A stretch of DNA of 64,000 nt from positions 124,001 through 188,000 of the forward strand of contig NZ_JAVHJU010000043.1 in NCBI RefSeq assembly GCF_031082405.1, given 5' to 3'. Source of the stretch: Amycolatopsis sp. A133. GTDB lineage: Bacteria > Actinomycetota > Actinomycetes > Mycobacteriales > Pseudonocardiaceae. Each line of letters starts with the position of its first letter. Within the stretch, counting starts at the first letter, position 1. The translations under genes were made by a program, and so were the position numbers. The notes under the pieces were generated by a model that was not told where the DNA came from, ran no database searches, and saw only the letters and a program-made list of their open reading frames with translations. Of this stretch, positions 60,318 to 64,000 are shown one piece after another.

Positions 60318-61535
60318 ATGGCCACCACTGCCATCACCGGCGCCCGGGTGTTCGACGGGGAGAAGACGCTGGGGGTCCAGACCGTCGTCCTCGACGGCCG
60401 GAAGATCCGCCAGGTCGGCGGCGAGGTACCCGACGGCGCCGAAGTCGTCGACGGCCGGGGCGCGACCCTGCTGCCCGGCCTGATCGACGCGCACGTCCAC
60501 TCCGGCCCCGGCTCCCTCGCACTGGCCCTGCGGTTCGGCGTCACCACCGAACTGGAGATGCAGGGCATGCACACCCGCGAGAACCGCGCGCACATCACCG
60601 AGGACGACACGGTCGCCGACGTGCGCTCGGCCGGTTTCGGCATCACCCCACCCGGCGGCCACCCCAGCGAGCTCATGCCCGAAGGGTTCCGGCCGGCCGG
60701 CAACCTGCCGCCGGTGATGCCGCTGATGCCGTTCTCCACCACCCCGGAACAGGCGGCCGCGTACATACCGCAGCTACTGGCGCGTGGCTCCGACTACATC
60801 AAATTCATGGTCGACGACGGCAGCGTCGAAGGACACCCCGGACTGCCCATGCTCGACCAGGCCACGCTCAACGCAGGCGTCGCCGAGGCCAGGAAGTACG
60901 GCGCCCTCACCGTCGCGCACACCCTGACCCTCGACGCCACCCGCATGGCCGCCGAAGCCGGGGTCGACGGCGTCGTGCACGTGTTCATGGACCGCCCGCA
61001 CACCACGGAAATCGTCGACCTGATCGCCGAATCGGGGATGTTCGTCGTACCGTGCGTCAGCCTCGACGCGTCGATGATGGGCATCACCGGCAGCGCACTG
61101 GCCGACGACCCCCGGGTCGCCCGCCGCCTCGACGACAAGTGGGAGAAGACCCTGCGGTCGAGCTACAACCGCTATCCCCAGGGCAAGCTCGACGACGTCC
61201 TGGAGACCGTACAGGCGCTGGCCGCAGCGGGCGTGGACCTGCTGGCCGGCACCGACGCCTCCATGCCCGAAACCTTCTTCGGCGGCCTGGCCCACGGAGC
61301 CAGCCTGCACCACGAACTGCAGTACCTCGTGACCGCAGGTCTGACGCCCGCCCAAGCACTGCGCGCCGCGACGGCAACCACCGCCCGCCGGTTCAGCCTC
61401 GGCGACCGAGGCCGGATCGCCGAAGGACTCCGCGCCGACCTGCTGCTCGTCGACGGCAACCCGACGGCGAACATCGCCGACACGCTCAACACCCGGGCCA
61501 TCTGGCGCCGCGGCAGCCGGCTGGAGCATTCGTAA
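60318..61535 (+). CDS. Metal-dependent amidohydrolase (imidazolonepropionase-like branch)
   Basis: 405 residues. Amidohydrolase barrel: the first metal motif LPGLIDAHVHSGPG (HxH near 57-59), Lys in DYIKFMVDDG (near 160, likely carboxylated), His in TVAHTLT and DGVVHVF, and Asp in LLAGTDAS (near 317), all expected metal ligands. The C-terminal DRGRIAEGLRADLLLVDGNP completes the small beta domain. The family hydrolyses cyclic amides, dipeptides or ureides. ATG at 60318 with GAGGCCACC upstream. Regulation by the divergent MarR gene is likely. The substrate cannot be told from sequence. Confidence 0.92.
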   Translation: MATTAITGARVFDGEKTLGVQTVVLDGRKIRQVGGEVPDGAEVVDGRGATLLPGLIDAHVHSGPGSLALALRFGVTTELEMQGMHTRENRAHITEDDTVADVRSAGFGITPPGGHPSELMPEGFRPAGNLPPVMPLMPFSTTPEQAAAYIPQLLARGSDYIKFMVDDGSVEGHPGLPMLDQATLNAGVAEARKYGALTVAHTLTLDATRMAAEAGVDGVVHVFMDRPHTTEIVDLIAESGMFVVPCVSLDASMMGITGSALADDPRVARRLDDKWEKTLRSSYNRYPQGKLDDVLETVQALAAAGVDLLAGTDASMPETFFGGLAHGASLHHELQYLVTAGLTPAQALRAATATTARRFSLGDRGRIAEGLRADLLLVDGNPTANIADTLNTRAIWRRGSRLEHS

Positions 61536-61702
61536 CGGCTACCAAGCTCTCGATGGCCGGTGTCTCGATGACCCTCCGGTCCGAAATGCAGCTTGCTACC
61601 TCATCCGGGTGTACACCATCGGGTCATCAGGATGTCGCGCTGTAGTCATCCCCCGAATTTAGCGTGTGCGGGCCGTAACGGTCTTTTCGGAAGAGGTGAC
61701 AC

Positions 61703-63271
61703 ATGGCTGGTCCATTCGACGCCGCCGCGGGTCCGGCGCCGTCCCGCCGGCAGGTTCTGCTGGCCGGGACCGCCGCACTCGGCGCCGCCGCGCTGTCCGG
61801 CATCCCGGCCGCGGCCGCCGAAGGTGCGGGGCACGCGCCGGTCCGGGCGCCCTTCATGCTGGGGGTCGCGTCGGGCGACCCGCTGCCCGGCGGCGTGGTG
61901 TTGTGGACGCGGCTGGCGCCCGAACCCCTGGCCGCCGACGGGGGCATGCCCGCCCGGCCGGTGCCGGTGACCTGGCAGGTCGCCGAGGACGAGCGGTTCC
62001 GCCGCGTGGTGGCGGCCGGCGCCGAACTGGCTCGTCCCGAGCAGGCGCACACCGTCCACGCCGAGGTGGCCGGGCTGCGGCCCGGAGCCGAATACTTCTA
62101 CCGCTTCCGGGCCGGGCCCGAGCTGAGCCCGGTGGGCCGGACGAAGACCGCGCCGCGGCCGGGCGCGCGCACCGACCGGTTCGCGTTCGCCTTCGCCAGC
62201 TGCCAGAACTACCCCGAAGGCTTCTACACCGCCTACCGGCACTTGGCCGAGGAAGACCTCGACCTCGTCGCGTTCCTCGGCGACTACATCTACGAAGGCG
62301 GCGCGCAAGGCACAATCGGCCGCGGTCACGCGCCGGCCGGCGAAACCTGGACGCTCGCCGACTACCGCACCCGGCTCGCCCAGTACAAAACCGACCCGGA
62401 CCTGCAGGCGGCCCACGCGGCCTTCCCGTGGGCGGTCGTGTTCGACGACCACGAAGTGGAGAACAACTGGGCGGGAGACCTCTCCCAACCGGACACCGAG
62501 CCCGACCAGGACCCGGCGGTGTTCCGGCAGCGCCGCGCGGCCGCGTTCCAGGCCTACTACGAGCACATGCCGCTGCGGCGCGCCCAGCGTCCGTCCGGCC
62601 CGGACATCCGGATCCACCGGCGGCTGACCTTCGGCGACCTGGCCGACGTGCACCTGCTCGACACCCGCCAGTTCCGCGACGACCAGGAAGTCACGCCCGA
62701 GGAGCGGCTCGACCCGGCCCGCACGATCCTCGGCTCCGCGCAGCGGGAGTGGCTGCTGCGGAACCTGGCCGGGCGGACCGCGCGTTGGAACATCCTGGCC
62801 CAGCAGGTGTTCTTCTCCGCCCGCGACTTCACCGCCGGCCCGGCGACGAGCTTCAGCGACGACGCGTGGGACAGCTACCCGGTCGAGCGCGATCTCGTCC
62901 GCGACCACCTGGCCAAGGCGAGCAACCCGGTGGTGATCACCGGCGACGTGCACGCGAGCTACGTCGCCGACATCAAAGCCGACTTCGCGAACCCGGCCTC
63001 GGCGACCGTGGGCACCGAACTGGTGGGCACGTCGATCACCTCGGGCGGCGACGGCGTCGACCAGAACGCGGGCGACGCCGTGCAGCTGCAGGAGAATCCG
63101 CACATCAAGTTCGTCAACCGCAAGCGCGGTTACGTCCGCAACGTCGTCACCCGTACCGAGTGGACGGCCGATTACCGCGTCGTCGACTACGTTTCGCGGC
63201 CCGGCGCGCCCGTGACGACCCGCGCGAGCTTCGTCATCACCGACGGCGAACCCGGGGCGATCCCCCGCTAA
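61703..63271 (+). CDS. phoD: Secreted PhoD-type alkaline phosphatase/phosphodiesterase
   Basis: 522 residues. Twin-arginine signal (PSRRQVLLAGTAALGAAAL, residues about 13-33). PhoD N-terminal domain (FMLGVASGDPLPGGVVLWTRLAPEP) and catalytic domain with metal ligands in FLGDYIYEGG, VFDDHEVENNWAG, TGDVHASYVAD and the FNILAQQV-like region. PhoD enzymes are exported folded by Tat and release phosphate from phosphodiesters, including teichoic acids, using Ca and Fe. ATG at 61703 has GAGGTG upstream. No clear PHO box was found in the 167-bp upstream gap. It is a monocistronic gene. Confidence 0.93.
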   Translation: MAGPFDAAAGPAPSRRQVLLAGTAALGAAALSGIPAAAAEGAGHAPVRAPFMLGVASGDPLPGGVVLWTRLAPEPLAADGGMPARPVPVTWQVAEDERFRRVVAAGAELARPEQAHTVHAEVAGLRPGAEYFYRFRAGPELSPVGRTKTAPRPGARTDRFAFAFASCQNYPEGFYTAYRHLAEEDLDLVAFLGDYIYEGGAQGTIGRGHAPAGETWTLADYRTRLAQYKTDPDLQAAHAAFPWAVVFDDHEVENNWAGDLSQPDTEPDQDPAVFRQRRAAAFQAYYEHMPLRRAQRPSGPDIRIHRRLTFGDLADVHLLDTRQFRDDQEVTPEERLDPARTILGSAQREWLLRNLAGRTARWNILAQQVFFSARDFTAGPATSFSDDAWDSYPVERDLVRDHLAKASNPVVITGDVHASYVADIKADFANPASATVGTELVGTSITSGGDGVDQNAGDAVQLQENPHIKFVNRKRGYVRNVVTRTEWTADYRVVDYVSRPGAPVTTRASFVITDGEPGAIPR

Positions 63272-63570
63272 GGCTTTTCGGCTTGCCGTTTGAGAAGAAC
63301 GCGTTCAGGCAGGCGCGCTGGGGTTCGACGCTGCGGCTCGGCTCGATCGGTCATCGCGGCCGGGTCGAGGCCGAGCCGCGGCCCCGCCCGGTCAGGTCCC
63401 CGCAGAGAAAATCGCGGCGGAACGATTGAACACCCCGCTCGGCTGGGTAGGTCTCCAGTACTCGGGACGGGGTCTCGGGGACGGACGGCGGCCTGCTGGG
63501 ATGACCGCCTCGCACCGTCGGGGCGGTATTGGGCTACGACGGTCATCGCAGCAGGCCGCCGTCGACACCC

Positions 63571-63939
63571 TCACCTCTCCAGCGGCAGAAACTCTGCCAG
63601 CCCCGCGAGCACGATCTTCCTCCGGGCCACCGGGGAAGGAAGCACCCGCAACTGCACGCCGGCGAGCCGGCAAGCCCGGGCGAGGAGGGCCAACTGCTGG
63701 AGCGCCTCCATTGCCAGGTACGTGACCGCCGTCAGGTCGACGACCACGCAGCCGGTGTCATCGGCTGCGCGCTGCAGAGCGGCGTCGGTCGCGGTTGAGA
63801 GACCGGCGACGGCGGCCTCGTCGAGGGGCCCGTAGGCGGTCAGGGTCACGACCGCGGCGAGCGGGCCGGTGACGGTGAATTCCGCTGCCGGTTCCCCGGC
63901 GGCGCCACGCCCGGAGACCTCAGCGTGCGTCGTGCTCAT
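63571..63939 (-). CDS. STAS-domain protein (anti-sigma factor antagonist-like)
   Basis: 122 residues from ATG at 63939. STAS fold: AAVVTLTAYGPLDEAAVAGLSTATDAAL, VVVDLTAVTYLAMEALQQLALLARAC and RVLPSPVARRKIVLAGLAEFLPL. In canonical SpoIIAA-type antagonists the motif after the second strand is DSSG with a phosphorylated Ser; here it is LAMEA, with no Ser, so regulation by an anti-sigma kinase is unlikely in the usual way. It may still bind an anti-sigma factor or another partner. The 299-bp gap between PhoD and this gene shows nothing I can name. Confidence 0.85.
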   Translation of the reverse strand: MSTTHAEVSGRGAAGEPAAEFTVTGPLAAVVTLTAYGPLDEAAVAGLSTATDAALQRAADDTGCVVVDLTAVTYLAMEALQQLALLARACRLAGVQLRVLPSPVARRKIVLAGLAEFLPLER

Positions 63940-64000
63940 TCGGTGCACCCCGTTCTCGCCGACGTCATCTGCTGACTACAGCGCCGCCGAGCTTCGTGTT

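Noticed and set aside
1-64000. Transposases, IS ends, att sites, tRNA, rRNA, CRISPR arrays
   Set aside because: No DDE-type transposase or integrase motifs, no clover-leaf-like tRNA end with a discriminator pattern, and no regularly spaced repeats were seen on reading through.

Overview
The window is high-GC actinomycete DNA, and I would guess Amycolatopsis or a near relative. The evidence is pervasive G/C third positions, GTG starts, leaderless promoters, twin-arginine secreted enzymes and a LmbU-type cluster regulator. The order is an inference.

Positions 1-33837 hold most of one hybrid PKS/NRPS cluster that runs off the left edge. The minus-strand operon, read from 23503 leftwards, encodes: NRPS C-A-PCP; acyl-adenylating ligase; ketoreductase-like SDR; free ACP; PKS KS-AT-DH-KR-ACP; C-PCP without an A domain; PKS KS-AT(dead)-ACP-aminotransferase-C; and a long NRPS (C-A-PCP-C-A, cut by the edge). 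Nearly every junction is a 1-14 bp overlap, so translation is probably coupled. A central control block (23504-25157) holds a LmbU-family regulator, a free carrier protein and an MbtH-like protein. The plus-strand operon (25158-33837) encodes a KS-AT didomain that has lost catalytic residues in both domains, a Gly-type C-A-N-methyltransferase-PCP NRPS (probably sarcosine), and two luciferase-like flavin monooxygenases. The same 18-bp sequence containing CGCCGGCG lies in both divergent promoter regions, once on each strand, and points at both biosynthetic operons. The likely product is a lipopeptide-like molecule with an unsaturated, beta-amino acyl part and several amino acids. No thioesterase is visible, so release must use something left of the window or one of the oxygenases.

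Positions 33838-44167 hold accessory and regulatory genes: a TetR regulator; a secreted GH2 glycosidase divergent from a secreted lectin/sugar dehydrogenase; a MscS channel; an SDR-MerR pair with a textbook 19-bp-spacer MerR promoter; and a HxlR regulator divergent from an atypical SDR with a tandem operator between them. A truncated alpha-galactosidase remnant lies at about 44.3-44.8 kb.

Positions 45436-49337 look like a small catabolic regulon: a TetR regulator, a creatininase-family amidohydrolase, an amidase with an AtzG-like partner, and an MBL-fold hydrolase. Matching inverted repeats overlap its promoters. Positions 49411-54843 carry an AlkC-like repair protein, a DJ-1/PfpI protein, an SDR divergent from an XRE regulator, and a patch of decayed genes (about 53.7-54.4 kb).

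Positions 55179-63939 carry a glutamate-decarboxylase-like enzyme coupled to an atypical cytochrome P450, two membrane-anchored proteins of unknown function, a MarR regulator divergent from an imidazolonepropionase-like amidohydrolase, a PhoD phosphodiesterase/phosphatase and a STAS-domain protein. I see no tRNA, rRNA, transposase, CRISPR array or replication origin.
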